Assembly (NCBI GenBank): GCA_010093685.1
Contig: MU006220.1
Span: 465,502 to 529,501 of the forward strand
DNA length: 64,000 bases
From: Ophiobolus disseminans
Lineage: Eukaryota; Ascomycota; Dothideomycetes; Pleosporales; Phaeosphaeriaceae
Direction of reading: 5' to 3'
Shown here: positions 10,935 through 20,958 of the stretch, in pieces
Layout: the number at the start of each line of letters is the position of its first letter
Position numbering within the stretch: the stretch's first letter is position 1
The notes under the pieces: model-generated
Databases searched by the model: none
What the model saw: only the letters and a program-made list of their open reading frames with translations
What the model was told of the DNA's origin: nothing
Made by a program: the position numbers and the translations under genes

Positions 10935-12782
10935 ACGTATTCCACTAGCGAGCCGCCCACCCCAGCGAACCGCCCAAAAACGCTTGGCACGACCAACACA
11001 TGTTATAAATCTTCAATTTCATCGCTATTAAACAAGGAGCCAGCGTACATCGTGCTTACATCTGATTCAGAAGATCACTCTGTATCTTTTTTGCACGTTT
11101 GTGCGTTATGCCCTGTCCTGCTACAGTTCCTACAGCGCCGTAAAGCTAGCTAGGCTAGTTCTTGATCACCACCACCACAAGCCTTCTTTGAACGCTAAGG
11201 CGCCGCAGACGCCTTAGCAGCTACCTGCGCTGCTGCAGTCCTATACTCTATAGTCCTACTATGCTAGATCTACTTTCTTTTGCGCGATTTTTGCTTAGTC
11301 ATCTCTGCTAATTGCTCTTCAAGCTTATAGATCTAAGCACGTTGAAGCGCATTTTTATGCAGTATTAGCTCACCACCTTTTATAAGCTAGGAGAACCTAG
11401 CCTAAGCTGTAACAGGCGACCAAGTAAAGGAATCGCGTACTAGCTTTGATTGCGATCTAAACTCATAGGTATTGCTTAGAGTCTTTGATTGCCATGGCTT
11501 ATCTAGGAGGGTAGGTGCTAGTGGGGTACGCAAGCGCACTTCAAGGCGATCCAACACAACCTGCGCGTTTAGAGGGACAAGCCCTGCTGCCTCAAAGGCC
11601 TTTCAGCAGTTATCCTCCGTAAACACGTCAAAAAACGCGTCTTTGAAGGCGGGGAGGAAGCCTTCCTTGTTGATGTAGAAGATGCGTCAGCGTGCCAAGT
11701 CTCTAACGCGCTAGGAGTACTTGCGCTTTAGCGGCAAGAAGCAGACTACGTTAAGCGGCTAGAGGATGTAGGATAAATAGGGGGGCATACAGAGGGTTAG
11801 GATCTTGTTTTCAAGGCAGTAGTCCTTGAAATCCTAGTTGAGGTGACTCTCATGGCTGTCCAAAATAAGCAGCTAGTACACCCCCACCTGGCGCGTCTTT
11901 GTATGCGCGTTAAAGTGCTTTAACCACTCCAGACTAAGCGCGTTGTTTGTCTAGCTGTTCTTAGAGACTGAAAGCTTCTAATTGCGCGGTATTGAGGTCT
12001 CCTTGTACCACGCAGAGATGTAGACGCGTCCCTTGTAGATAATAAAGGGCGGGTTGCGTACCTAGCAGCGCACACGCTCTGGATCACTATAACCCACTCG
12101 CGATCGCCTAGTTGAATCAGATTAGGCCTTGCACGTCTCTCTGCGCCTGTAACGACCTTTATAGACCTAATCACGCCTATCTAGAAGCTAGTCTTATCGA
12201 AGTTGTGCACGTCGTCATTGTAGATGCTGTACTTAGCTTTAGTCTCCTCCACTAGCGTGAACCACGCGCTAATGATCACAGGATCTTCCTGCAGTATCCT
12301 CTGCCTATCCTTTACTTAGTTAAAGGCCATTTTGAGCTCAGCTGAGCGCGTTACGAAGCGCTTAGCCCAGTTCTTGCCTACAGGCTTCCCACCGCGTACA
12401 CCTAGTATTTTATCGGCTATATCTGCTACCTCGCACAGCTAGGGCGCAAATCCTCGCAAATTAAGGTTAAGAATATATTAGACGATCGTCTGCTCTTCTG
12501 TCGCAGTGAGCTTTTAGGAGTTTGCACGCGTCTTAAGGCAAAATAGTACTCCTCTAGCGCGTTTGTCAAGGATCTAGCGTTTAACGTTGTAGGTAGCAGC
12601 AGCAGCTCAGTGGCTTCGAAATTAGCCTGATTGATAGGCAAGAAGAGCAAGCTAAAGTCTACCTTCGTGTTCAAGTAATAGCGCATTTGTGTGTAGAGAC
12701 ATTGTAGATAGAGGGGAGTGGTAGAGGTCTTGGCATGTTTTGGGCGGTTCGCTGGGGCGGGCGGCTCGCTAGTGGAATACGT
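10935..12782 (-). mobile_element. Fot1/pogo-type DNA transposon nested in the MITE
   Basis: This 1848-bp element has about 45-bp terminal inverted repeats beginning ACGTATTCCACTAGCGAG that match at all but one position, and TA duplications (10933-10934 and 12783-12784). Length, target site and encoded DDE transposase all fit the Fot1/pogo group of Tc1/mariner elements (Molly-like elements of Pleosporales are the same size class, from general knowledge). Its TIR resembles that of the element it landed in. Confidence 0.9.
11050..12690 (-). pseudogene. DDE transposase (pogo/Fot1), stop-riddled
   Basis: Minus-strand reading gives, in order: an N-terminal helix-turn-helix region; a CENP-B/Tc5-type DNA-binding part (12,430-12,300, containing GGKPVGKNWAKRFV); the DDE_1 core including YSIYNDDVHNFDKT near 12,200 and the second-Asp motif ILDSHESH near 11,860; then LCMPPYLSYIL and a PLNVV piece; and a C-terminal zinc knuckle, CRNCSRTGHNAQTC, near 11,125-11,085. 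Stops are mostly TAG where Trp or Gln is expected. Catalytic motifs are recognisable, but the gene is dead as sequenced. Confidence 0.8.
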
Positions 12783-13584
12783 TATATATAACTATTCTAC
12801 CCTAAAGATTACTTGGCTATAACTTATCTAGATATAGAGATATTAAATTCTAAGCTAATTTTAGGACCTAAAATGACCTTTTACCAACAACTTCTTAATT
12901 ACGTAAGTTAGAGCTAAGATATTCTAAAATTGTTGTATTTATATAGATGCAGCCTAATATTAAAATTTATAGAGAATTCTATGAAGTAGTTCTAGAGTTA
13001 TAAAACTCGATTTTTTGGATTTTCCCTAGTTAAATCGGCTAGAGCGCTCGGTAGGGTAGGGCGCTCGCTAGTGAACCACGTTATGTGCCTTCTGCTTAAT
13101 AGAGTAGATATTAGAAAGAGCTTTCTTCTGCTAGTTAGAGTCGCTATAGGTACTAGCTAGGTATTGTAGTAATTGTGTGCCTGAACTATTCTTACTCTTC
13201 TTCTTAGCTCTAACAAATGCTAAGCACATATTTCTAGTGTTGCTGCGTAGTCTAGTAAAGATATAGCGTAGCTAGTCTATATCTAATCCAATAATGCTAC
13301 TATTAGTCTTAATCATATTTCTTGCTTCAATCTCCTATCGATCCTACTTAGAGCATGTACTATCGAACTCATAGAGCTACAGTAGCTTTTCCTTTCTCTT
13401 CTTAGACTCTAGAGAGTTAATGCTTTGTTGTAGAACGTTCTAGAGCCCTTGTAAAGTTTACTAGTTAACACTATTGCTCTGCACTATCTGCTGCATAAAG
13501 GTATAGAATACTTGCTCTATAGATAGAGGAGCATTAGTAGCATTGTTAGCTATCTACTCTAGTGTATATATTGTGTGTTCTATT

Positions 13585-14074
13585 TGTAAGAATGTAAGCG
13601 TCGATAAGGTACTTTCTTATTAGGAAATGTCACGTGACTAATCACGTGACTTGCCTAATCTAGTAGTAGCTGTAAACGCTACATATATCATGCCTATTAG
13701 GCTGTTACTATCTATAGTAGCAACGCGTAATCTATTACATCATGATTGCGTAATCCATCACATTATGATGTACAATCTATCTGTACGCGTAATCTATTAC
13801 ATTGGATTACGCATATAGAGTGCTCTGGAACTAGATTGTATTTATAAGCAAAGAACCTTCTAGAGCTACTCTACAATGTATATAGAGACTCTCTTCTCTC
13901 TCTGTAGCTTAGTGTCTAACCATCAATCTTGTAACTAGTGTATACATTTTATATCATTAGTATCGTCTCTACTCTTTACCCTACTTCCGTTGCGGCTATT
14001 ACGTTATAAGCACGTGATAGTAGCCTCCTACTAGAAGAGGAATAGCCTGTTTCTATCCACGCCTCCTCTTGACA
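13585..14074. repeat. Solo LTR, 490 bp
   Basis: It starts TGTAAGAATG, ends CTCTTGACA, and is flanked by the duplication CTATT (13580-13584 and 14075-14079). Its bulk matches the partial LTR at 1-420. A TATTTATAAGC box near 13840 suggests + orientation. It lies in the Gag leader of Gypsy copy 2. Confidence 0.9.
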
Positions 14075-14099
14075 CTATTGTATCTAGTATATTTAGTAA

Positions 14100-14262
14100 G
14101 ATCTAATATTATCTAGTAAGGTCTAATGTATCCAGCAAGGTTCAATGTATCCAGCAAGGTTTAATGTATCTAGTAAGGTTCAATGTATCCAGCAAGGTTC
14201 AATGTATCCAGCAAGGTTCAATGTATCCAGTGAGGTCTAATGTATCCAATAAGTTCTAACAA
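14100..14262 (-). repeat. 19-bp minisatellite in the Gypsy copy 2 leader
   Basis: About eight tandem units of the type AAGGTTCAATGTATCCAGC, with transitions between copies. It occupies the position where Gypsy copy 1 has a different 18-19 bp repeat. Confidence 0.85.
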
Positions 14263-14424
14263 GTTCCAATACGTTCTAATAAGTGCTTAGGCTGGCATTT
14301 AACTATAGAGGTTCCTGCACTAGCGTTCTTATATTCTATTGTATCGCTCTCGCGATTATTCTGTTGTAGAGCACTAGAGGATACCCACACTAGCTACTCC
14401 AATAAGTTGTTAATTATATTTAAA

Positions 14425-14704
14425 TGTAAGAAGCTAGGCTAGAGATAGCAGGAAGGCAAGGTTGAATAGAGATAAATTCGATAGAGAAGCTATTCTACGC
14501 TCGTGTTAAGTTTATACGTGTTCTGTAGTGCTGTCTTTGAGAAGCTTCTAGAGATTTATAGAGCGCTAACGAAGCTCCGAGAATTCCACTAAGAAATCCT
14601 ACAGCAACTAGGCTCTTAGCCTATTATAGCTACAACGAAGGCTAAGAAACGCCGAAGATTCTACTAAAGTGTATCCACTAAGGACAGTAGAGGTCTAACC
14701 TCTT
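14425..14704 (-). repeat. 5' LTR of Gypsy copy 2
   Basis: It starts TGTAAGAAGCTAGGCTAG and ends GTCTAACCTCTT, matching both ends of the copy 1 LTR, but the middle differs and lacks the GGACATTC repeat. The last bases (TTGA instead of TACA) are altered or truncated. Confidence 0.7.
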
Positions 14705-14999
14705 TGATACTACTAGCTATACTTAGCTAGATATATATATAAGTATGTTAGATATTGCGTAGCTTATTAGCTAAACAAGATCTGCTAGCATAAGCTATAG
14801 AGTACACTAGTTCTCTTACTAGTGCTAATACTGCTATAGTGTTACTTCTCCCTTAACTTTATATAGATCTTCCTATGTCTAAGATTTCTTGTACTTATTA
14901 ACCGCTTTATAAAGTACGCTAAGTACCTACTTATAACTAAGACAATTATAGCCTAGAGCGTAGCTAATATACTACTATAGTAGTGCTTTCTAAAAGAAG

Positions 15000-16130
15000 G
15001 CCTGCCTAATACTCTTCTATTAGATAGAGAGCTAGTGTTTACTAGCTAGTTCTAGTTAGATATCTACTATTATTTAAAAAATATACTACTACCTAAGCAC
15101 TACTTTTTACTCTTAAATAGATAGTAAGACTAAGCGTTAGAACTAGAAGCTAGAAACGTATCTCCGCATCTACATAAACTACTAGTAAGATATTTAGATA
15201 GAACTATTGCTATTTGTGGAATACGCGTACAACTCTAAGCAGCACTTAGAGTATATACTTAGATATATACGCATAGCGTTTAGAATTAACTCTAAGAGCT
15301 TTAATAGAGTACCTCATAAACATTAGCTGCGAAAGCTAGACCTTAATTAGGCTATCTCTAGAGACCTAGTAGCTATACAATAGTAGATCGCTAACTACTT
15401 AGACTAGTAGGCTAAGTTATAGAAGACGGCAGCTACCTCTCTTGCTATCACGGGACCAAACCATAGAGGTAAGTGCCAAACAATGTTGTAGTGTACCTAG
15501 CTACGAAGGGGGGAGAGGCAGGTTATATACAGAGCGGCCGAGTGCTAAGAGACGCTAAAGTAGGTAGGGTTGGTGCCGTGACACTTGCCGACGCCTAGAA
15601 GGCGAATAAGAAGTAGTACAACGCGAAGCGCAAGAAGAAGCACTTTGCTAAAGGTAATTAGATATTATTATAAGCGAAAAATATTATAACACAACGCCTA
15701 TTAAAGAAGTTTAACGCCTACTACCTAGAACTATTCAAAACCTTAAGACGCATAGAGGAACTAACGTACTACCTTAACCTCTCTCTATTAGTAGTTTAGC
15801 TACACTTTATCTTTAACGTGTTACTTCTTAAGGCGCGGAACGAACTACTACTAGAAGTAGGCTTTAGGCTAGGTGCTATCCAAATTCTAGACAAGACTGC
15901 TACTAGCGAGCGCTATAAGGTTAAAGCTATTCTTAATTTTAGTAACACTATAGCTAGAGGTAGAGAGTATCTTATAACATAGCTAAGGTAGCTAGTAGAA
16001 TAGGCAACCCAGAAGCTAGCGGGAAACCTTAACTTCTACAAGAAATTGCTAAGAGGAAACCCTAAAAACAAGAGAACGTAGAGTTGTTAGACTACCTGCA
16101 GGTAGTTAACGAAACGACATTAGAGTAGTA
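15000..16130 (+). pseudogene. Gypsy copy 3 integrase and chromodomain remnant
   Basis: At about 15016-15050 the frame reads DRELVFTS, the integrase core motif. At about 15200-15260 it reads ELLLFVEYAYNS, the next conserved block. After a solo LTR insertion, the C-terminal part at 15,760-15,990 reads HFIFNVLLLKA and then a chromodomain-like YKVKAIL...GREYLITW segment. Many TAG codons stand at Trp positions. A chromodomain in this place is typical of chromovirus-type Gypsy elements. Confidence 0.72.
15446..15583 (-). repeat. Solo LTR, 138 bp
   Basis: On the minus strand it starts TGTCACGGCACCAACCC and ends GGTCCCGTGATA. The duplication CTTGC flanks it (15441-15445 and 15584-15588). It contains a TATATAAC box on the minus strand near 15515-15522. 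Confidence 0.85.
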
Positions 16131-16937
16131 GTGCGTCTGCTAAGGCTCTAAAGAGAGATATAGTAGAGAATAGCCTTAAAAGTAGTAGTAAGACTAAGAG
16201 CTACTATATACGTAGATATACATTACGCGTAATAATAGTTAAATAGAGTAATAGGAATAATAATAATAATTGTACTATTAGATAGAAGGCTTAAGATAAT
16301 AATAACAATAGTTAATAGAATTGAAGGTTAATAGTAGAGATTAAGTTCAAAGGCGCTAGAGAAGCCCTTTTTGTACTCTTCTTAAACCTTATCTATTTAT
16401 AGCTCTAAGCTCTAATAGCTCCTCGCTCTCTTACTAGCGACTCTATAATCTAAATACTAAGGTAGTAGAACAATACAGACAAGCTATTACCTAAGATACA
16501 AACACAATATTACTAACTACATTCTAGCCTTATATAAGCTAATCTTACAATTAATAATATAGCAAGAAGTAAGCTCTCTTACTTGTAAGACAAATTAACA
16601 TCTTAGCAACGCTAGAGAATATGCGTTTAGTTACTAACATACTACACCAAACACCTTAAACTCTTTATTCAATAGCTGCGCGCCACAAATAGATAGGCCT
16701 AAGAGCACTACTAGGCCAGCTGCGCGAAGCTAGTTAACCCTTGCAGCTCTAAGGAGCATAACTAAGGCGTTTTAAAGAAGTAACGCTTGCTATAGACAAC
16801 GTGTTAGCCGCAACGCTTACGATTCACATGCGGCTTCGCGAGCTATGCGTCTTTCTATTTGCTACGGTATAGTAAACTTGCGATACGCATAAGAACTACT
16901 ATGCGCTTCGGGACAAAGCGCAAGGAAAAGGGGCTAT

Positions 16938-17322
16938 TGTCACGCCCCTTTGGGATACCGATTAGGCGGAGTATCCAGAGACCCATCGGGCCAGTCTCGG
17001 GTCACGCGTGGCCCCGTATAATGTAAGGGGTTGAACCTTAAAAAGGAAATAGGCACGACTACATACACCAACCCACTGAGCCAAAAGGCAGGTACAAGTT
17101 GAATCAACGGTGTTCAACTTGCGTAGTCGATATTTATGCAGCATGAAGACATGTGAGGCATGACTGCGCCGCTCTCAAACCCACTAGTGGGTCCTGCATG
17201 GGTCTAGCCCATCACATATAAATACCCCAAGTAGAGCCTTATTCGAGTCCCTTAAGGATTCGTCTTACTTCAATACTACTCAGTATACTCATCCTTTGAC
17301 TCCTACCTACAAACGCCTCACA
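16938..17322 (+). repeat. 3' LTR of Gypsy copy 3
   Basis: It starts TGTCACGCCCCTTTGGG right after the polypurine tract and carries a TATAAATACC promoter box that has been split by the solo LTR at 17022-17216. The right end is placed at CCTCACA (17322); it could lie somewhat further right. Confidence 0.7.
17022..17216 (-). repeat. Solo LTR, second copy of the 9455-9646 family
   Basis: This 195-bp copy is flanked by TATAA (17017-17021 and 17217-17221). It inserted exactly at the TATA box of the copy 3 LTR. On the minus strand it starts TGTGATGGGCTAGACCC. Confidence 0.92.
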
Positions 17323-17456
17323 TAATCTAGCTTAACTAATATACATATATAGTATTATAAGTAAAGTTTAGCTAACCTTTATTAGAGTTTTTAGGTACAT
17401 CACTACGCTTATTTCTTACTCTACAATTAATAAGCACGCTGTCTAATTGCTGATGT

Positions 17457-18721
17457 CTACGAAAAGTCCTCGCCAGTTTCCTCGATCGTGCCTTTGATCC
17501 TCAAGAGCAGCGTCGTCTTCCACTTGTCTAGCTTGCTCAACTGATCATACTGGAACAGCTTTAATTTGTTAGCTTGGTGCTAGGGCTGGCGAGCAAGATC
17601 GTGCGGGGTTACCTTGTCGGCAAACATCTCCTGGTCCCCATCCTGGACTGCCTGTGTCAAGTCTACGAGCAGCTGATGCTCTCTCTGTTGCACAAAACTT
17701 GGATCCAAGTCTCGGTACCGATCGAGAGCGGCATTCACACCAACTTGATCACCGGTGCAGAGTTGGCAAATGCCGGCCTTCAGCAAGTACTCCTTGACCG
17801 ACCATCGCATCAGATTGTTTTGGATTGAAGTTTTGGCAACCTTCTCGTAGAGCTCGATGGCTTTGTAGTAGTCCTTGCCATCAAGCGCCACCAGGTCAGC
17901 AGTCTTCAGCCACAGCTTGTTAGCAAGTGCCTGTTTCGATGTGTTAGTCTTTACTACATTGCATCAGTCGAGGGTCGTTTACTTCAGCATTGTCCTAGGC
18001 ACCTGTTAGTGAAGATTCTCGAGGCGATGGGGAATGTGGAGGCAGCTAAAGGGCAATGTAACGCACGCTCTCATACCAGCCTGCAGCCTCCTCATAGGCG
18101 GCTGCAGCTCTCGTGTTGTCGCCAAGCTCGTTCTCGTACAGCTCCGCAAGGTTTTGCTTGTGTGTAGCCGCGCGACGGAAACTGCCTTTGCTGCAGTAGT
18201 GTGCTATTGCCTTGTCAAGACACCGTGCCGCCGCTTCTGGATCATCCTTCTTGTAAGCCTCTGCACACGTATTAGATACTTGCAACGATTATGTGATTGA
18301 GGAAATTTACTGAAGGCTTCTGTGAGTGTGTTGGCCTCGTCATCCGGCTCGTTCAGCTGTTGTCGCTGAACCGATGCTGCCTTTTCGAAAGCCTCTCCGG
18401 CCTCCTTGCCTGCATCCGGTTAGCATCTTGACGGCGCGTTGAACCTCTAGCGTACCCATTTTTTGCATTCGAAAGGCATTTGCTGCGGCGATGAACTGGT
18501 CTGCTGCTGCCTCGTCTGTCACGTGCGTTAGTTAAAATGGTCAACAGTGTGTCCTGTCTGATACCTACACTTGTCTTGTCGGCCGCCGAAGAAGCTGAAG
18601 CCACCCGAGGCTTTTTGTAGGGACTGTTCTGCCTGTAGTAGCACATTGATATCAGTCGTCTGCCGTTGTGTTTCGAGTTGCGCCCCACCTGACGGAGCAA
18701 CGCTCGCGGATCGCCGGCCAT
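17457..18721 (-). CDS. SEC17: Alpha-SNAP / Sec17, vesicle-fusion NSF adaptor
   Basis: Sec17 recruits NSF/Sec18 to SNARE bundles so they can be taken apart after membrane fusion in the cytosol. The eight-exon model is 18721-18689, 18632-18569, 18515-18456, 18409-18311, 18260-18067, 17994-17983, 17930-17613 and 17558-17457. It gives 293 residues, the normal length for the family. The start MAGDPRALL matches the usual Sec17 start, and the FFGG loop, FRRAATHKQNLAE, the TPR-like repeats (LMRWSVKEYLLKAGIC) and the C-terminal DKWKTTLLLRIK are all present. All introns are GT-AG, 46-72 bp. Exon 6 is only 12 nt and encodes DNAE. The stop codon lies only about 135 bp from the transposon island. The 5' end is divergent from the Gta3-like gene. 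Confidence 0.93.
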
Positions 18722-19025
18722 AACTGAATGACTTTGTGTTTGTGAGAGACTCGGTAGAGGGAGGTGTCGAAGTGATAGGATGTGTAGGCAGCAGAAAAGT
18801 GCCTTTGAACGTTTGGTTGAGACAGGTGGCCGTCGTAGCTGTCGCAATGAGCGATGACGACTTAAGGTGTGGCCCGTGCTGAGCAGCTGGAAGCTGACGC
18901 CGAGTGGGGGCTAGTGTTTGCACACTCGACGACACACTGTGAAGAGGAGCGGCCAAGAAAGAACAGCGAACGACGCCATCGCCTATCCACACCCATAGAA
19001 GCCCATACACGGGACATCATTCACA
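18722..19025. promoter_or_regulatory. Shared divergent promoter of SEC17 and the Gta3-like gene
   Basis: These 304 bp separate two divergent start codons, so both genes must share this interval for initiation. No convincing TATA box was seen. Confidence 0.6.
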
Positions 19026-19610
19026 ATGGCCTCGCGTAGCGCACTTCTCCGCAGTGCACATCTTGCCAGACCGCTTCCACGCGCCCAGCCTCGAGCTTTA
19101 CTTACGCAAGGTCACTCTCGCAAGAGCGTCCGTCCCGACGAACTGGAACAGCTTCTCGCAGAGTCCACATGGTCCGTTGAGTCGCTGCTTCCACCCAAGA
19201 CTTGCGCCCCCGATGCGCCCCCGATTACGTCCCAGCAGCTTCACCATTTGCTGCGCCTCTCGGCGCTGCCCCCGCCCGAGACGCCAGAACAAGAGCAGAA
19301 GATGCTCGATACGCTGGCGGCGCAACTGCACTTCGTGGGCAAAATTCAAGAGGTGGACACTGCACGCATTGAACCTCTGCGGGCGATACGTGATGAGACG
19401 TTCGCATCAGGGGAGGAGCAGACGATCTCGGTCGCGATGCTTATGGATTCTTTGAAGCGCGAGGAGGTCATAGGAGTACACTACAAGCGCATACAGCGAG
19501 ATGTCACGCCTGTCAATGCAGATGATGCTGAAGGCTGGGATGTCCTAGGCTCAGCGGAGCGGAAATCTGGAAAATACTTCGTGGTAGAGAGCGAGCGACC
19601 GCAAGACTAG
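19026..19610 (+). CDS. Mitochondrial glutamyl-tRNA(Gln) amidotransferase subunit, Gta3/GatC-like
   Basis: This protein is probably the small GatC/Gta3 subunit of the enzyme that converts Glu-tRNA(Gln) to Gln-tRNA(Gln) in mitochondria. The single-exon gene encodes 194 residues. The first 30 or so are rich in Arg, Ser and Ala without acids, as in a mitochondrial targeting peptide. A WSVESLLPP segment then leads into the GatC-type helical region (HHLLRLSALPPP, then DTLAAQLHFVGKIQEVDT and EPLRAIRDE). The ATG at 19026 is the first in frame after the divergent promoter. A basic C-terminal KSGKYFVV segment closes the protein. The identification rests on recognised family motifs. Confidence 0.8.
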   Translation: MASRSALLRSAHLARPLPRAQPRALLTQGHSRKSVRPDELEQLLAESTWSVESLLPPKTCAPDAPPITSQQLHHLLRLSALPPPETPEQEQKMLDTLAAQLHFVGKIQEVDTARIEPLRAIRDETFASGEEQTISVAMLMDSLKREEVIGVHYKRIQRDVTPVNADDAEGWDVLGSAERKSGKYFVVESERPQD

Positions 19611-19906
19611 ATCACCACCTTCATGTCAGGATGCGACAGTCATCGGCAAGTTTTCCATTCAGATGTGGTTTGCACTCTACACTACTCGCAAGGAAACATG
19701 GCGGGCATCCTGCCGTGATGTACCACCCACTCGGAAGCCAGAACAAGAATCAATCATCATGTCCTGAATAGACGCAAGCCATGGAAGCCCCAACAAAACT
19801 CATAGGCCACCCTGGCAAACAGCAAAAACGTTGAGGCCTCGATCTACAACGCATGAAGCTCGGAACTACTAACAACAAAGAAGACGAAACACAAACGGGG
19901 CGCGTT

Positions 19907-20518
19907 TCACCCAACTCGTACTAAAGGAAAATTGGCTTCTTGCTTGCACGATTTGCAGTACGTATTCGAAGCCATACCGCAGTTGCAGAAAGGGGCTTCG
20001 TCCAGGTCGGAAAGCTCCGGCGTCTCCAGCCGGCCCAAACGAGGTGTTGGCGGTGGGGAAGATCTTGCCCATGCCGAAGGAGCTTGTATCTTCTCTCGGA
20101 TGCTTGTTACCACCGGTTTCGATGTTGCAATGACAACGATGGCTGATGACTGAGCCTTGTTGGAGCGCCTGCTCGAAGAGCCATCACGTGACGGCTTGGC
20201 ATTCCAGGAGGAAGACACCTTTATCGACGCGTTGCCCCGCAATTTGAGAGATGATAGGCTCTCCTGAGATATCAGCACATTGGCTGCCGTAGGACGTGTA
20301 TGTCGGCGGCGTCCTGCATCTTTGGCATCGGCGTGATGTATCATGCTAGAGCGACGGCGACACTCAACGATATACTGGCCGCCTCCATCGTCGTACACTG
20401 TCTGGCAGCGATCGCCTACGGAGTCGAAGCCCTTTTGGAATCCTGCTGCCTGTTGCTTCGATGAAAGTGCTTTGGACGAAGACGACGGCTTGGTGACGAG
20501 ATATCGGTCATACTCCAT
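19907..20518 (-). CDS. Conserved hypothetical protein with C-terminal Cys pairs
   Basis: The function is not recognised. The start MEYDRYLVTKPS is chosen because it is the first ATG; the open frame extends further without another. The 203 residues are Ser/Arg-rich and mostly low in order. Near the C-terminus a proline-threonine segment (PPTPRLGRLETPELSDLDE) precedes CNC-x8-CKSCK, a possible small metal-binding end. The gene converges on the Gta3-like gene with about 300 bp between stops. The PTPxLxxLxTPxLSDL layout is reminiscent of small conserved fungal proteins, from general knowledge only. Confidence 0.65.
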   Translation of the reverse strand: MEYDRYLVTKPSSSSKALSSKQQAAGFQKGFDSVGDRCQTVYDDGGGQYIVECRRRSSMIHHADAKDAGRRRHTRPTAANVLISQESLSSLKLRGNASIKVSSSWNAKPSRDGSSSRRSNKAQSSAIVVIATSKPVVTSIREKIQAPSAWARSSPPPTPRLGRLETPELSDLDEAPFCNCGMASNTYCKSCKQEANFPLVRVG

Positions 20519-20704
20519 GGCTTGAAGCGAAGACAGATTGTCAATAATGTTACCTAGGCCTTGGCAATGCAAGAGAAGTTGGGAGGGTTGTGTGGTTGTG
20601 GTGTTGTGTGATGAGTGTGGTGTCAGAGTAGTGGGACATAGGAGCCATGGTGGGAGAGGTGGGCGGTGCGAGGTATATACTGTGCGAGAGGCACACCCGC
20701 CAAG

Positions 20705-20719
20705 CCCCCCCCCCCCCCC
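20705..20719. repeat. Poly-C tract (15 C)
   Basis: An uninterrupted run of 15 C lies upstream of the hypothetical gene at 19907-20518, between its start and the next locus. It is prone to length error in sequencing. Confidence 0.9.
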
Positions 20720-20958
20720 AACCCGACACTGGGGCGCTGGCTGAGCACTTTATCATTCGGTGACTCTGTTCTTTCGGAACAATCGCCCCTAGGACCTATT
20801 TCTGGTGCATGGCGATGTACCTGCTTATGGGTCAAGACAGTATTACAACTTTGCTTGTTCACGGTGCATGTTAGCATGCCTCTTGGGCCAGTGTGGGTGG
20901 CGTCAGATGGAAACCCTTCTCGATCACGCATCACATCATTTCCTCATTGCTGTTGTCT

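Larger units (their letters stand above)
10816..13081. mobile_element. Long-TIR miniature DNA transposon (MITE), split by a nested insertion
   Basis: The ends begin ACGTGGTTCACCAGCG and are inverted repeats about 80-97 bp long; the right arm has about 17 bp more than the left. The flanking TA dinucleotides (10814-10815 and 13082-13083) are the target duplication of the Tc1/mariner-pogo superfamily. Without the inner element it would be about 416 bp and has no coding capacity, so it is non-autonomous. It interrupts the Gag region of Gypsy copy 2. Confidence 0.87.
8441..14704 (-). mobile_element. Older Gypsy element (copy 2), riddled with insertions
   Basis: This is a relative of copy 1 on the same strand. 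Its sequence runs from the middle of reverse transcriptase (8441) through protease and Gag (10,210-10,814, resuming 13,084) and a repeat-rich leader to an LTR at 14425-14704. A 35-bp piece of it is stranded left of copy 1 at 2566-2600, showing that copy 1 landed in its reverse transcriptase region. The integrase end and the second LTR are missing. It is interrupted by five separate insertions (listed individually) and by many stops. Confidence 0.85.
14705..17322 (+). mobile_element. Second Gypsy lineage (copy 3), 3' half, degenerate
   Basis: This + strand remnant contains the integrase core, a chromodomain and a 3' LTR preceded by a polypurine tract (16922-16933, AAGGAAAAGGGG). Its 5' half is absent. 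It is interrupted by two solo LTRs, each with its own target duplication. Its LTR and protein sequence differ from copies 1 and 2, so it is a separate family. The left limit is where the copy 2 LTR stops and is approximate. Confidence 0.75.

Noticed and set aside
1..17322. A captured host gene or secondary-metabolism gene in the AT-rich island
   Set aside because: Every readable coding fragment belongs to LINE, Gypsy or pogo-type proteins; no host-type domain was found.
17574..18300. Open frames on the + strand opposite SEC17
   Set aside because: They are antisense shadows of exons whose minus-strand reading is a clear alpha-SNAP.
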